A stretch of DNA of 64,000 nucleotides from Acidipropionibacterium virtanenii. Its GTDB lineage: Bacteria > Actinomycetota > Actinomycetes > Propionibacteriales > Propionibacteriaceae. The notes under the pieces are model-generated. The model was given only the letters and a program-made list of their open reading frames with translations. It was not told the origin of the DNA and did no database searches. Each line of letters opens with the position of its first letter. Within the stretch, counting starts at the first letter, position 1. The position numbers and the translations under genes were made by a program. The stretch lies in NCBI RefSeq assembly GCF_003325455.1, contig NZ_CP025198.1:3038001-3102000 (forward strand). The letters run 5' to 3'. Shown one piece after another: positions 23,840-33,502 of this stretch.

Positions 23840-26547
23840 CTGAGTCATGCCACGGGAGAGCGTGGAATCGGCTTGAGCACGGTATCGCGCCGGCTCCCCG
23901 TCGCCCCCCGGGCGGATCGTTCAACCGTTCAGACATAGCGCACTCCCACGGAAGTTGCAGGAGATCGTCGCCGGCCACGATCGCCGGGGCGCTCGGCAGC
24001 GCCGCGTGCGGATTGGCCATCTCCGTGTTGATCCTGAACGCGTCGGGAATCCGGCCTTTCGGACCACGATCCGGCATCCTCGGCGATGAGGGAGCGCAGT
24101 ACCTTCACTTCTACGCCGTCTTCCGCGACATCATCACCGGATCAGGCCTCTCCAGCCTTCAGTTCAGCTGGGCGCTCGGCACCGGAGTGCCCTTCCTGGC
24201 GACCTACGCCACCTATCTGGGTGGCCCGTTCACCTTCCTGGTGGCCCTCTTCCCCGCGAACCGCATCGCCACTGCCCTCTCGGTGATCGTGATGGCCAAG
24301 ATCGCGGTCGCCGCCGCGGTCATGTTCGGCCTGCTGCGCACCCTCGGCCCCCGCCGTCATCCACTGGTCTCCGGCATACTGGCGGTGGCCTATGCCACCT
24401 CGGCCTGGGTCATCGAGGTCGGCTGGCGCAGCCCGCAATGGATGGACGGGCTCATCGCGTTCCCGGCCCTCTGTCTGGTTGCATTGAGATGCCGCGGTCG
24501 CCGCCGTCGGCTGTGGCCGGGCGTCCTGGTGGTCGCCCTGTTCTGGTGGTCCAACTACTACACCGCCTACATGGCCAGCCTGGGTTCGGCCATCGTCCTG
24601 GTGGCGATCGAGCTGTCGGTCAGCCACAGCCTGCGCGCCTCCGCCGCCCGGGTCGGGCGCTTCGCCCTCACCGGCGTGCTGGGGGTCGCCCTCACCGCCC
24701 CAACCCTGATACCCGCACTCGTCGCGATGCACAACGGCGTGCCCTACCCGGCAGCCCCGATCATCCCCCTGCCGTGGTCCAGCATCCTGGTGCGCACGCT
24801 TCCGCTCACTGCCGGCGTCGCCCTCACCCCTGCCCTGTTCTGCTCAAGCGCGGCGCTCCTGCTTGTCCTCGGCCTACCCTGTGCCTCCCATCTGAGCCGG
24901 CGCCTGCGGCTGGTACTGGTCGGGATCGGCGCCGTGGTGGTCCTCCCATTGCGCATTCCGGCACTGCTGGTGGCATGGAGCGCCTTCGCCGTGCCGCACG
25001 GTGGCCCGTTCCGTTTCGCCTTCATCATCTGCGGGCTCCTGGTGCTCGCTGCCCATACCGCATGGCCGCCGCGACACACCGGCCACCCTGTGCGGATGTC
25101 CGCGGTCGGGGCCCTCCTGGCCCCGCACGGCTGGCCGGGCCTGCCCGCGTGCGCCTGCGCCGCGGTACTCCTCGGGCTCCTCTCCCGCAACCTCCTCTGC
25201 CCGAGGGACAGACTCCTCGTGGTGGCACCTGGCGCAGCAAGTCTCAGCTGGGCCCTTCTCGGGATTGCAGCGACGGCCTCTCTGGCCCTCGCAGCGGTTG
25301 CTGTCACAGACACCCCGAGAATCCTCACCTGCGTCGTCCTCATCATCGCCATCGCCGCGGGAATCATTCTCACCCTCCACGAGAATCTGGCGACCGCGGT
25401 GCATGTCAATGACAACCTCCGCGACTGGGTCGGAGAGCTCGACACGAAGGCTTCGACCGACCGGTACCGGAACCACAGAGCCGCCGTTCTCACCAGTGAG
25501 GCCGGCTGGCCCGCCCACCGGGTGAATGCCCATCTGACCGATTCCGATCCGATGTGGGCCCGGTACAACGCGTCGGGACGCTACTCCTATCCCGGCCTCG
25601 GCTACTACAGCACCACAGTGGAGGCGGGCACGGCCGATGCACTGATCGAGCTGGGCTATCGGACGGTCAGCGGCGGCCGCACCCTCTACCGTCCCGACGA
25701 CGAGGTGCTCTCGGCCCTGCTGGCCGCCCAGGACTCTCGATCGCGGTTCGATCCGATGCCGATGGTCCGACGCGTCCCCGATATCCGGCTGGGCCCCGGA
25801 CAGCCACCGGACCTGGCTGCCCGCGAGCGTCTGCTCGGCGCCCGGATCTATTCCACGCCGCCCGTCCACAGGATGACCACCGCCGGCCCCGTCCTCGTCT
25901 CCGGAGAGTCGATGGTGCCCCGCGGTGGCCATACCGATCTGCAGATAACCTGCCCGGTCGGCCAGTACGTCATCACTCACAGTTATGCCCGTGGCAGCGC
26001 CCGGGTCGTGCTGCCCAGTGGCTACACAACAGCCAGCATCGCGAGAGCCGAGGAGACCCAGGACCAAGCCCTGGTGGGTTCCCATTTCCTGGTGAGGAGG
26101 TCTGATGGCACGCCGACAACTGTGCGTATCTCCGCCAACGATCGCTTCTTCCCTGGCGACGTCCCTCTGGGGGCCCACCCGCTGGCCTGTCTGGACCCGG
26201 CGCCGCTGGAGCGCGAGGTCACCGCAACGCAGATTCCCGCGGGACTGTCCATCTCCCCCGGCCATGTCGAGGCCCGGCTCACCGCCTCACCATCATCCGA
26301 CCTCGTCGTGATCGCCACGCCAGCGACGAAGGGCTGGAGGTGTCGGGTCGACGGCAAACGCGTTCCCATCACTCCTCTGACCGGCATGTTGTCAGTGCGA
26401 GCCCCGGGAGCCGGGACGCTCGCCTGCGGCTATCGCTCCCCGGGCCTGCTCGCCGGCATCGCCGCCGGCGTCGCCTCACTGCTCGCCACCGCACTCATCA
26501 CCATCGCCCAGCGCCCCCGTCGGGCCGGAAAAGACGAAGAATCATGA
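23836..26547 (+). CDS. YfhO-family membrane protein, copy 2
   Basis: 903 residues from the GTG at 23836, which overlaps the first copy's TGA (GTGA junction). It is a tandem paralogue of the upstream protein. Matching blocks include the NASGIRPFGPRSGILGDEGA segment, FSWALGTGVPFLATYATYLG and YPGLGYYSTTVE. Membrane-domain helices are closely similar, while the extracytoplasmic domain has diverged more, suggesting a different acceptor or sugar. It has an extra N-terminal stretch of about 55 polar residues. It ends in an ATGA overlap with the GT2 gene, which could supply the lipid-linked donor. Confidence 0.85.
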   Translation: MTESCHGRAWNRLEHGIAPAPRRPPGGSFNRSDIAHSHGSCRRSSPATIAGALGSAACGLAISVLILNASGIRPFGPRSGILGDEGAQYLHFYAVFRDIITGSGLSSLQFSWALGTGVPFLATYATYLGGPFTFLVALFPANRIATALSVIVMAKIAVAAAVMFGLLRTLGPRRHPLVSGILAVAYATSAWVIEVGWRSPQWMDGLIAFPALCLVALRCRGRRRRLWPGVLVVALFWWSNYYTAYMASLGSAIVLVAIELSVSHSLRASAARVGRFALTGVLGVALTAPTLIPALVAMHNGVPYPAAPIIPLPWSSILVRTLPLTAGVALTPALFCSSAALLLVLGLPCASHLSRRLRLVLVGIGAVVVLPLRIPALLVAWSAFAVPHGGPFRFAFIICGLLVLAAHTAWPPRHTGHPVRMSAVGALLAPHGWPGLPACACAAVLLGLLSRNLLCPRDRLLVVAPGAASLSWALLGIAATASLALAAVAVTDTPRILTCVVLIIAIAAGIILTLHENLATAVHVNDNLRDWVGELDTKASTDRYRNHRAAVLTSEAGWPAHRVNAHLTDSDPMWARYNASGRYSYPGLGYYSTTVEAGTADALIELGYRTVSGGRTLYRPDDEVLSALLAAQDSRSRFDPMPMVRRVPDIRLGPGQPPDLAARERLLGARIYSTPPVHRMTTAGPVLVSGESMVPRGGHTDLQITCPVGQYVITHSYARGSARVVLPSGYTTASIARAEETQDQALVGSHFLVRRSDGTPTTVRISANDRFFPGDVPLGAHPLACLDPAPLEREVTATQIPAGLSISPGHVEARLTASPSSDLVVIATPATKGWRCRVDGKRVPITPLTGMLSVRAPGAGTLACGYRSPGLLAGIAAGVASLLATALITIAQRPRRAGKDEES

Positions 26548-27602
26548 CCGCCTCGAACCCCCTCTACTCAATCGTGGTCCCCTGCTACAAGGAGGCCGCG
26601 AATCTCGTCGAACTGCACCGACGATGCATGGCGGCGCTGAGTTCCCCCACCCGCGACATCGAGCTGATCCTCGTCAACGACGGAAGCCCCGACAACACCC
26701 TCGAGGTGGCCGAGAGACTGACCCGCCAGGACCCGCGCGTACGGGTGCTCGGTTTCTCCCGCAACTTCGGCAAGGAGGCCGCCATGCTCGCGGGCCTGCG
26801 AGCCGCCAGGGGCGAGGCCGTGGCGATCATGGACGGAGACCTCCAGCACCCCCCGGAGCTGCTTGGCCGGATGGCCGACCACCTGGAGGCCGGAATGGCC
26901 GACCAGGTCGTCGCCCGACGCAACCGCACCGGCGACCCCAGAGTGCGCACCGCACTGTCCCACCTGTTCTACGTCGCCATGAACAAATTCGGGAAGATGC
27001 ATGTCACCGACGGCGAGGGCGATTTCCGAATGATGAGCCGCAAGGCCCTCGACGCCCTGCTGGAACTCACCGAGCGCAACCGCTTCTCCAAGGGCTTGTT
27101 CTCCTGGATCGGCTTCCCCACCGACGTCATCGAGTACGAGAACGTCCAGCGCGAGGCCGGAGGCAGCTCCTGGACACTCAGGTCTCTGTTCAACTACGCC
27201 ATCGACGGCCTCATCGCCTTCAACGAGAAGCCGCTGCGGATGGTCATCCACATCGGCATGCTCAGCCTGACTCTGGCAGTGCTCTACCTGATATGGCTCG
27301 TCGTCGAATGGATCCGCCACGGGGTGCAGGTGCCCGGCTACCTCACGACCATCGCCGTGATCGTCTTCCTGTCAGGGGTGCAGATGGTCTGCCTCGGCGT
27401 GATGGGCGAGTACGTCGGGCGCACCTACACCGAGACCAAGAAACGGCCGCACTACATCGTGGCCACCGATATCGGAGGGACCGTACCCAGCGACACCAGA
27501 CGTCTCACGCCGTCGGATGTCCCTGCTCAGGAGCCTCATCTGGAGCAGCGCGCCGATATCCACGCGATCGCACCCCGGCCCGGATCGGGCCAGGATGCCT
27601 GA
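26544..27602 (+). CDS. GT2 bactoprenyl-phosphate glycosyltransferase (GtrB/DPM1-like)
   Basis: 352 residues. The GT2 (GT-A fold) domain has SIVVPCYKEAANL, LVNDGSPDNT, the DxD motif in IMDGDLQHPPE, and a KLFSW-type segment (RFSKGLFSWIGFPT). Two C-terminal helices (about residues 235-258 and 268-290) anchor it. Such enzymes transfer a sugar from a nucleotide donor to undecaprenyl phosphate for use by GT-C enzymes such as the adjacent YfhO proteins. The ATG overlaps the yfhO stop by 4 bp. A polar tail of about 50 residues follows the membrane helices. Confidence 0.87.
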   Translation: MTASNPLYSIVVPCYKEAANLVELHRRCMAALSSPTRDIELILVNDGSPDNTLEVAERLTRQDPRVRVLGFSRNFGKEAAMLAGLRAARGEAVAIMDGDLQHPPELLGRMADHLEAGMADQVVARRNRTGDPRVRTALSHLFYVAMNKFGKMHVTDGEGDFRMMSRKALDALLELTERNRFSKGLFSWIGFPTDVIEYENVQREAGGSSWTLRSLFNYAIDGLIAFNEKPLRMVIHIGMLSLTLAVLYLIWLVVEWIRHGVQVPGYLTTIAVIVFLSGVQMVCLGVMGEYVGRTYTETKKRPHYIVATDIGGTVPSDTRRLTPSDVPAQEPHLEQRADIHAIAPRPGSGQDA

Positions 27603-28140
27603 GCCGGACGCCCACACGGCGGGCACCGGGGCCGCGGGTGGCGGGCAGGATCGTGATCGCGTGGATGTCGGCACGGAGAAGTCACCCTCCCGGCAGTGGA
27701 GGTTCCGGCTCGCCCGACTGATCCGGTTCGGCATGGTTGGCGTCGCGAACACCGCCGTCTACTACCTCTTCTACCGGATCCTGCTGATCCTGTGGCCCTA
27801 CCTCGCCGCCCATCTGGTGGCCTGGGCGCTGTCGGTCGTCTTCTCGTTCCTGGCCAACTGCTACTTCACCTACCGGGTGCGGCCCACCTGGAAGAAGCTG
27901 CTGGCCTTCCCGGCCACGACGCTGGTGAACGTGGCCTTCTCAACCCTGGGATCGGTGCTGCTGGTGGAGGGCCTGCACGTCGACGAGCGCTACGCGACGG
28001 TGCTGGCCGGGATCGCCGCGATCCCCTTCACCTATCTGCTCACGAGCACGATCCTCACCAGCCAGAAGCTGGAGACACCGGCGGCCCGGGCATCTGGCAA
28101 GGAAACGCCCCAGGACCCGCAGGACTCCCCGGACGCCTGA
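27595..28140 (+). CDS. GtrA-family membrane protein
   Basis: 181 residues with four membrane helices and the GtrA pattern: RFGMVGVANTAVYYLFYRIL, then SFLANCYFTYRVRPTWKK, then FPATTLVNVAFST. GtrA proteins are candidate flippases for undecaprenyl-phosphate-sugars. The start ATG at 27595, with an upstream CAGGA, overlaps the GT2 gene by 8 bp, completing a donor-synthesis / flipping / transfer set with YfhO. Its charged N- and C-terminal extensions are not typical of the family core. A second GtrA is at 60986-61462. Confidence 0.87.
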   Translation: MPEPDAHTAGTGAAGGGQDRDRVDVGTEKSPSRQWRFRLARLIRFGMVGVANTAVYYLFYRILLILWPYLAAHLVAWALSVVFSFLANCYFTYRVRPTWKKLLAFPATTLVNVAFSTLGSVLLVEGLHVDERYATVLAGIAAIPFTYLLTSTILTSQKLETPAARASGKETPQDPQDSPDA

Positions 28141-28165
28141 GCGGTACCTCCTGGATCAGCCTGGA

Positions 28166-29239
28166 TCAGCGCTCCCCGGTGATCTCGGCGCGCTCCAGCA
28201 CCTCGGCCACCTTCACGGCGGCGTGACCGTCGCCGTAGGGGTGCCCGGGTTCGCCCTCGGGCGCCGGACGGACGGCCGTCTCGGCCAGGTGCTCGGCATC
28301 GGGATCCAGGACGTTCCAGCCGTTGTCGACGGTCTCTGTCCACTCGGTCTCGGTGCGCACCGTGGTACACACGGCCCCCAGCAGGAAGGCCTCCTTCTGC
28401 AGGCCGCCGGAGTCGGTGATCACCCCGTCGGCATGCACCACCGCGTTGACCATCTCGGGGTAGGCCAGCGGATCGATGGTGACGAGGTTGCCGCGGGCGA
28501 TCCGGATGCCGTCGCTCTTCGCACGGGCCCGCAGCCTCGGGTGCACCGGAAGGATGACCTTGCGGTCCAGACCGCCGAGGGCGTCGAGAATGTGCTCCAG
28601 CCGGGCCTGCTGATCGGTGTTGTCGGCGCGGTGGATGGTCGCCATGACATAGGGCTCGCCCTCCTCCACCCCGGGTACCGCGCGGGGGCTGGCCAGCACG
28701 GAGTCGCGCACCTGCAGGCAGACATCGGTCATGACGTCGCCCACCAGCACCGAGCGCTCGCTCAGTCCCTCATCGGCCAGGTGCTCCATGGCCACCTGGG
28801 TCGGCGCCAGGCACAGGTCGGCGGCGTGGTCGGTGAGCACGCGGTTGTGCTCCTCGGGCATCCTGCGGTTGAAGGAGCGCAGGCCCGCCTCCAGGTGAGC
28901 CACCGGCAGATGCATCTTGACCGCCGAGAGGGTCCCGGCGATCGTCGAGTTCGTGTCCCCGTAGACCAGCACCCAGTCGGGCGCCATGTCCTCGAGCACC
29001 GGGTCGAGCTGCTCGAGCATCCGTCCGGTCATCACGCCGTGGGAGCCTCCGCCCACTCCCAGGTGAAGGTCGGGATCGGGAATTCCCAGTTCGACGAAGA
29101 AGGAGTCGGACATGTTGACGTCGTAGTGCTGGCCGGTGTGGATGATCCTGTGATCGATCCCGGCCGCCGCGAAGGCCTTGGCCACCGGGGCCAGCTTCAC
29201 GAACTGAGGCCTGGCCCCGACGATGCTCACGACTCGCAC
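28166..29239 (-). CDS. wbpI: UDP-sugar 2-epimerase, WbpI-type
   Basis: 357 residues. The GTG at 29239 is chosen because AAGGAG lies 8 nt upstream. The opening VSIVGARPQFVKLAPV, HTGQHYDVNMSDSFF, HGVMTGRM, VLVYGDTNSTIAG and EAGLRSFNRRMPEEHNR match the WbpI branch (2-epimerisation of UDP-GlcNAc(3NAc)A to UDP-ManNAc(3NAc)A) better than classic WecB, which starts FGTRPE. A WecB-type substrate (UDP-GlcNAc) is the alternative. The wbpB, wbpE and wbpD homologues in the window support the WbpI reading. Confidence 0.78.
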   Translation of the reverse strand: MRVVSIVGARPQFVKLAPVAKAFAAAGIDHRIIHTGQHYDVNMSDSFFVELGIPDPDLHLGVGGGSHGVMTGRMLEQLDPVLEDMAPDWVLVYGDTNSTIAGTLSAVKMHLPVAHLEAGLRSFNRRMPEEHNRVLTDHAADLCLAPTQVAMEHLADEGLSERSVLVGDVMTDVCLQVRDSVLASPRAVPGVEEGEPYVMATIHRADNTDQQARLEHILDALGGLDRKVILPVHPRLRARAKSDGIRIARGNLVTIDPLAYPEMVNAVVHADGVITDSGGLQKEAFLLGAVCTTVRTETEWTETVDNGWNVLDPDAEHLAETAVRPAPEGEPGHPYGDGHAAVKVAEVLERAEITGER

Positions 29240-29324
29240 GGCATTCACTCCTTGGTTGTTGACGTCTGCTGTCAGTACTCTGTGAAAGGGGCCGTCACGC
29301 GGCTCGGCCACCTCGATGGGCGCC

Positions 29325-30458
29325 TCAGTCGCCGACGAGGACCGTGCCCTCGCGTTTCACGGCGCCGCCCTCGACCGCCTTGAGGTTGGGGAACTCGGCC
29401 TCGAAGCTGAACTCCTCCTCGATGGCCCGGCGGCCGTTGGCGCCCATCTCGGCGCACCGGTCGGGATCAGCCAGCAGCGCGCGCAGCGCCTCGGCGGCCG
29501 CCTCGGCGCCCTGGGAGGTGTCGACGAAGACCCCGCAGTCCTTGCCCTCGAAGAGATCCACCAGAAAGGGCAGGTCGGTGGAGATGAAGGGGATGCCCGC
29601 GGCCATGTACTCGAAGAGCTTGGTCGGCAGGGCCTCCTGGTAGTTCTTCAGCGGCTTGAAGAAGGCGATCCCGACCCGCGACTCCGCCAGCACCCGGGGC
29701 ACCTCCTCGCCAGGGATCCGGCCGAGCCACTCGACCCGCTGCTCGGGTCGCAGGTCCTGGAAGAAGTGCTTCACCTCGGGGTCGGGTTCCCCGGCCACGG
29801 TGAGATGGCTCCCGGGAACCTGTTCGATCATCTCGAACATGCGATCCACCTGACGACCCGCCGAGAGCATCCCGGCGTAGACGGCCTGGCCGTCCTTCTT
29901 GGCGGCGTCGGCACCCTGCGGATAGTCGGTGAGCAGCGGATAGTTGCGCACCACCGCGCGGTTGGGATTGTGGTAGAAGCTCAGCACGGTCGGCGTCGAG
30001 GCGACGATGCCGTCGAAGAACCGGTCGGCGGCGCCGATGACGCCACGGGCGGCGAGCCGGGCCACCGGCTTCACCCAGTCGGCCAGGTACTCCTTGCCCT
30101 CGATCTGGCCGATGAGATCCTCGTGGGCGTCGTAGACGGCGGCGCGGCCTCGCAGCCTGCGCCAGGCCAGCACCATCGGGATGAGTTCGGGATCGTGAAC
30201 GTGGACGACGTCTGGGCTGATCCGGTCGAGTGCCCGCCAGGCACGGAACTGACGGCGGGTGAGGCGGTCCACCCGACCGGTGGCCTCCCCGACCCCCACG
30301 ACGTGGACCCCGGCAACGATCTCCTCGCCCTCCTGGGCCCCGATGAACCAGATATCGACGCCGGCCTGGGCGAGGCTCGCGCACTCCTTGCGGAAGACGC
30401 GGTTGTCGCGGGGGTTGTGCACCGTGGAGAGGTGGCAGACCCGGGCCGATGATGTCAT
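29325..30458 (-). CDS. GT4 glycosyltransferase
   Basis: 377 residues from the ATG at 30456-30458, with GGAG nine bases upstream. Family motifs are CHLSTVHNPRDNRVFRKE, VHDPELIPMVLAW, YDAHEDLIGQ, VYAGMLSAGRQVD, and the donor loop YQEALPTKLFEYMAAGIPF. It is a paralogue of the GT4 at 19860-21005 and probably works on the same class of glycan. The frame stays open upstream, but those codons overlap the next gene in another frame, so the extension is not real. Confidence 0.87.
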   Translation of the reverse strand: MTSSARVCHLSTVHNPRDNRVFRKECASLAQAGVDIWFIGAQEGEEIVAGVHVVGVGEATGRVDRLTRRQFRAWRALDRISPDVVHVHDPELIPMVLAWRRLRGRAAVYDAHEDLIGQIEGKEYLADWVKPVARLAARGVIGAADRFFDGIVASTPTVLSFYHNPNRAVVRNYPLLTDYPQGADAAKKDGQAVYAGMLSAGRQVDRMFEMIEQVPGSHLTVAGEPDPEVKHFFQDLRPEQRVEWLGRIPGEEVPRVLAESRVGIAFFKPLKNYQEALPTKLFEYMAAGIPFISTDLPFLVDLFEGKDCGVFVDTSQGAEAAAEALRALLADPDRCAEMGANGRRAIEEEFSFEAEFPNLKAVEGGAVKREGTVLVGD

Positions 30459-30571
30459 TGAGTACGTCTCCTGCTCCGCGACAACAGTTGGGACGTGGGC
30501 GGCGTGCCCACAAGGCCGCTGCGCCCACGGTGAGCCCGCGGCGAGAGAACCAGTGTCGACAACGGCCGATT

Positions 30572-31903
30572 CTAGCAAGCGCGGCGCGGCGGACGACGGT
30601 ACCGGGACGGAACCCGCGTCGCGGTGGCGCACACCAGGGCCGCGGCCAGCACCCACTGCAACTGGGTGACCGACTGGACGAGGTAGGTGCTGTTGGCCAG
30701 AGACAGCACAGGAAGCGCGCACAGATACCCGATCACCCACCAGCGCGATCCCCCTTCGCCGCGGGCCCGGATCACGGCCACCGCGGCCCACACCATCAGC
30801 CCAGCGAGAGCGGTCGTGACGATCAGCCCGTACTGGGAGGAGATCTCCAGCACGCCGAAGTGCGGATTCACCTTCCCATGGGTGTGCCAGCCCAGACCAC
30901 CGGCACGCACCAGCGCTTCGTAGCCGCCGGGCCCGACCCCCAGCAGCGGGTAGGACGCCGTCAGCGCCAGGCCGACCGCGATCAGGGCGGCGCGCACCGA
31001 CAACGAGGAGGGCCCCTCGTTGGAGTGGTGGACGATGACCCCCACCACCCGATGGACCGCCATCTCCAGGCCGGACCGGTGCACCGTCACGATCCCCACG
31101 ACCGCCACCGCAACAGCCACCAGCACCCAGCGTCCCCGCCCGGTGGCCGCCAGCCGCACCGCCGCCGCCAGGGCCAGCGCGGCCATCGCTGAGCGTCCCG
31201 AGGTGAGCACCAGCAGCACGCAGGCCACCGCTGCGGCGACGATCATGATCCACCGCCGCCAACGGCCCTCCCACTGCGACCGGACCGCCAGCAGGGGCAC
31301 CGCGACGGCCATCAGCACGGCATACAGATTGGGGTTGGTGAGCCAGGTCGCCGGGGCCCGGTACACATTGGGACGGCCGATCCAGGCTCCGTTGAGGTAG
31401 GTGGTCAGGTGCCTGGATGTGAGGTATTCCCAGGCGGCCACCGGGAGGCTGAGCAGCACTGCCAGCGTCCAGCCGCGGGCCAGCCAGGTCACCGGGTCGA
31501 AGCGGCGCAGCCGCACCACCGCCCACATCCCCGCCAGGCCCAGGGCCACCGCCGCCAACTCGCTCCAGCGCCGCCCGGCGGCTCCGAGGACGACGTCGAG
31601 ACCCCCCACGCCCAGCCACAGCACCGCCAGCCCGGCGATCACCAGGCTCGCCCGGTGGCGTCGTCCACAGATCACTGCGAGCACGACCAGGGCGATCAGC
31701 AGCACCCGGAAGGCGAAGACCGGCCCGTGGCCGGCCCAGGGCCCCAGCAGGGCCGCGACCGGCAGGGCGCCGACCAGCACGCCCACCAGGCGGGGGAGAC
31801 CACTCCCCCAGCGTCCGCGGGTCGGGTCCGGGGCCGCGGCGGGCAGCGCCCTCCGCGGCCCCGGTGCGGGCGTGCTGCCCTTCATGGGATCTCGGCCCGG
31901 CAT
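30572..31903 (-). CDS. O-antigen ligase/polymerase-like membrane protein (Wzy_C)
   Basis: 443 residues, about 10-12 helices. The large periplasmic-type loop includes the WzyC/WaaL signature SYPLLGVGPGGYEAL followed by HTHGKVNPHFGVLEISSQYG, with the invariant His. AAGGA precedes the ATG. In a Gram-positive the role is more likely repeat-unit polymerisation or attachment to a wall anchor. It is the first of six related proteins in the window; its C-terminus (LANSTYLVQSVTQLQW) differs from the KN-type end of some others. Confidence 0.8.
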   Translation of the reverse strand: MPGRDPMKGSTPAPGPRRALPAAAPDPTRGRWGSGLPRLVGVLVGALPVAALLGPWAGHGPVFAFRVLLIALVVLAVICGRRHRASLVIAGLAVLWLGVGGLDVVLGAAGRRWSELAAVALGLAGMWAVVRLRRFDPVTWLARGWTLAVLLSLPVAAWEYLTSRHLTTYLNGAWIGRPNVYRAPATWLTNPNLYAVLMAVAVPLLAVRSQWEGRWRRWIMIVAAAVACVLLVLTSGRSAMAALALAAAVRLAATGRGRWVLVAVAVAVVGIVTVHRSGLEMAVHRVVGVIVHHSNEGPSSLSVRAALIAVGLALTASYPLLGVGPGGYEALVRAGGLGWHTHGKVNPHFGVLEISSQYGLIVTTALAGLMVWAAVAVIRARGEGGSRWWVIGYLCALPVLSLANSTYLVQSVTQLQWVLAAALVCATATRVPSRYRRPPRRAC

Positions 31904-31939
31904 GGGATCCTTGAGCGTCCGGGGGCCGGACTCAGATCC

Positions 31940-33241
31940 TCAGCGCGCCTCTCCGTCGCCGACGACGATCACCTCGACGCCCTCCCAGTTCGCCGGGTCG
32001 ACGACGTGACGGCCGTCCACCAGCACCCTGATGCCGGGCAGATCGTTGGGGCCCAGGTCCTTGTACTCGGGATGGTCGGCCTGCAGCAGGGCGCCGTCGA
32101 CGGCCTCACCGATGTGATACGGGGTGAAGCCGAACTTCTCCAGCTCGGCGTCGGTGAACATCGGGTCGTGGACGGTGACCTCCGCCCCGGCGTCGACCAG
32201 ATCCTTGACCGTCGGGAAGACCCCGGAGAACGCGGTCTCCTTCACCTTGCCGCGGTAGGAGGCGCCGAGCACGACGATCTTCTGGCCCTTCAGATCGCCC
32301 AGCACCGAGGCGGCCTGGTCGACGCAGTACTGCGGCATGGTCATATTGGCCTGCCGGGCGGTGCGCACGATGGAGGCGTCGGGATCGGTCCACAGGTAGA
32401 GCCGCGGGTAGACCGGGATGCAGTGGCCGCCGACGGCGATGCCGGGACGGTGGATGTGCGAGTAGGGCTGGGAGTTGCAGGCGTCGATGACCTTGTAGAC
32501 GTCGATGCCGTTCTTGTCGGCGAACTTGCCGAACTGGTTGGCCAGGCCGATGTTGACGTCGCGGTAGGTGGTCTCGGCGAGCTTCGCCATCTCGGCGGCC
32601 TCGGCGGTGCCCATGTTCCAGACGCCGTTGGGCCGGGGCAGGTCGGGGCGGTCGTCGAAGTCCAGCAGCTGCTCGTACAGCTCGATGCCCTTGGCGGTGC
32701 CCTCGGCGCTCAGTCCGCCCACCAGCTTGGGGTAGCGGCGCAGGTCGGCGAAGACGCGGCCGGTGAGCACCCGCTCGGGGGAGAACACCAGGGTGAAGTC
32801 CTCGCCCTCCTTGAGGCCCGAGATCTCCTCGATGAGGGGCTTCCAGCGGTTGCGGGTGGTGCCCACCGGCAGCGTGGTCTCGTAGGAGATGACCGTGTCC
32901 TTGGTCAGGTGGGCGGCCAGCGACCTCGTGGCGTCGTCCATCCAGCCGAAGTCGGGCTCCCAGGTCTCGTCGTTGACGAACAGCGGCACCACCAGGACGA
33001 CGGCGTCGGCGTCGGGGATCGCGTCGGCGTAGTCGGTGGTGGCGCGCAGCTTTCCGGCCGGTACGAGCTTCTTGAGCTTCTCGTCCAGGAAGGCCTCGCC
33101 GGGGAACGGCTCGTTGCCCTTGTTCACCTCGTCGACGACCCTCTGCTGGACGTCGACGCCGACGACGTCGTGTCCCTTCTCGGCGAACTGCACGGCCAGG
33201 GGCAGGCCGATCTTGCCCATGGCGACGACGGCGATCTTCAT
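31940..33241 (-). CDS. UDP-N-acetyl-sugar 6-dehydrogenase (WbpA/WecC family)
   Basis: 433 residues from the ATG at 33241 (GAGGAG upstream). It is an NAD-dependent four-electron oxidation enzyme making a UDP-hexuronate. The Rossmann motif is KIAVVAMGKIGLPLAVQF. The catalytic Cys lies in GIAVGGHCIPVYP, and the FSPERVLTGR, AEMAKLAETTYRD and LGASYRGKVKET motifs are in place. The substrate cannot be read: with wbpB-E-D-I homologues nearby, UDP-GlcNAc to UDP-GlcNAcA (WbpA role) is most likely, and UDP-ManNAc (WecC role) is the alternative. It lies at the end of the first glycan block, divergent from gluA. Confidence 0.85.
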   Translation of the reverse strand: MKIAVVAMGKIGLPLAVQFAEKGHDVVGVDVQQRVVDEVNKGNEPFPGEAFLDEKLKKLVPAGKLRATTDYADAIPDADAVVLVVPLFVNDETWEPDFGWMDDATRSLAAHLTKDTVISYETTLPVGTTRNRWKPLIEEISGLKEGEDFTLVFSPERVLTGRVFADLRRYPKLVGGLSAEGTAKGIELYEQLLDFDDRPDLPRPNGVWNMGTAEAAEMAKLAETTYRDVNIGLANQFGKFADKNGIDVYKVIDACNSQPYSHIHRPGIAVGGHCIPVYPRLYLWTDPDASIVRTARQANMTMPQYCVDQAASVLGDLKGQKIVVLGASYRGKVKETAFSGVFPTVKDLVDAGAEVTVHDPMFTDAELEKFGFTPYHIGEAVDGALLQADHPEYKDLGPNDLPGIRVLVDGRHVVDPANWEGVEVIVVGDGEAR

Positions 33242-33490
33242 ACGGTGGCTCCTCATGAGACGGACTGTGAGCGGCCCCCCGCAGGGCCCTGCGGGCGGCG
33301 ATCGGAGCCAGTCTATCCGGGGACCGCGGCGTCCGGCCCTTCGGATCCCGGCCCTTCATCACCACACCCGGGCATCCGGGTCAAGTCCCCCGGCCATGAG
33401 TCGTGTTACAACTTGTTAACAGCGGTCACAGTTCTGCAACAATCGCCCTGAGAAAGTGGTGAAATGCCCGCCGGTTCGCCGACAGCCAAT

Positions 33491-33496
33491 TAGCCT
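33491..33496 (+). promoter_or_regulatory. -10 box (TAGCCT) for gluA
   Basis: TAGCCT is 6 nt from the gluA ATG, which has no Shine-Dalgarno. An upstream TGTTACAACTTGTTAACA stretch (33403-33421) contains inverted-repeat character and may be regulatory. Confidence 0.5.
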
Positions 33497-33502
33497 TCCG
33501 GC

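Noticed and set aside
30459-31619. Possible N-terminal extension of the GT4 at 29325-30458
   Set aside because: The frame stays open but overlaps the Wzy-like gene in another frame, and the chosen ATG has a GGAG at normal distance and matches its paralogue's length.
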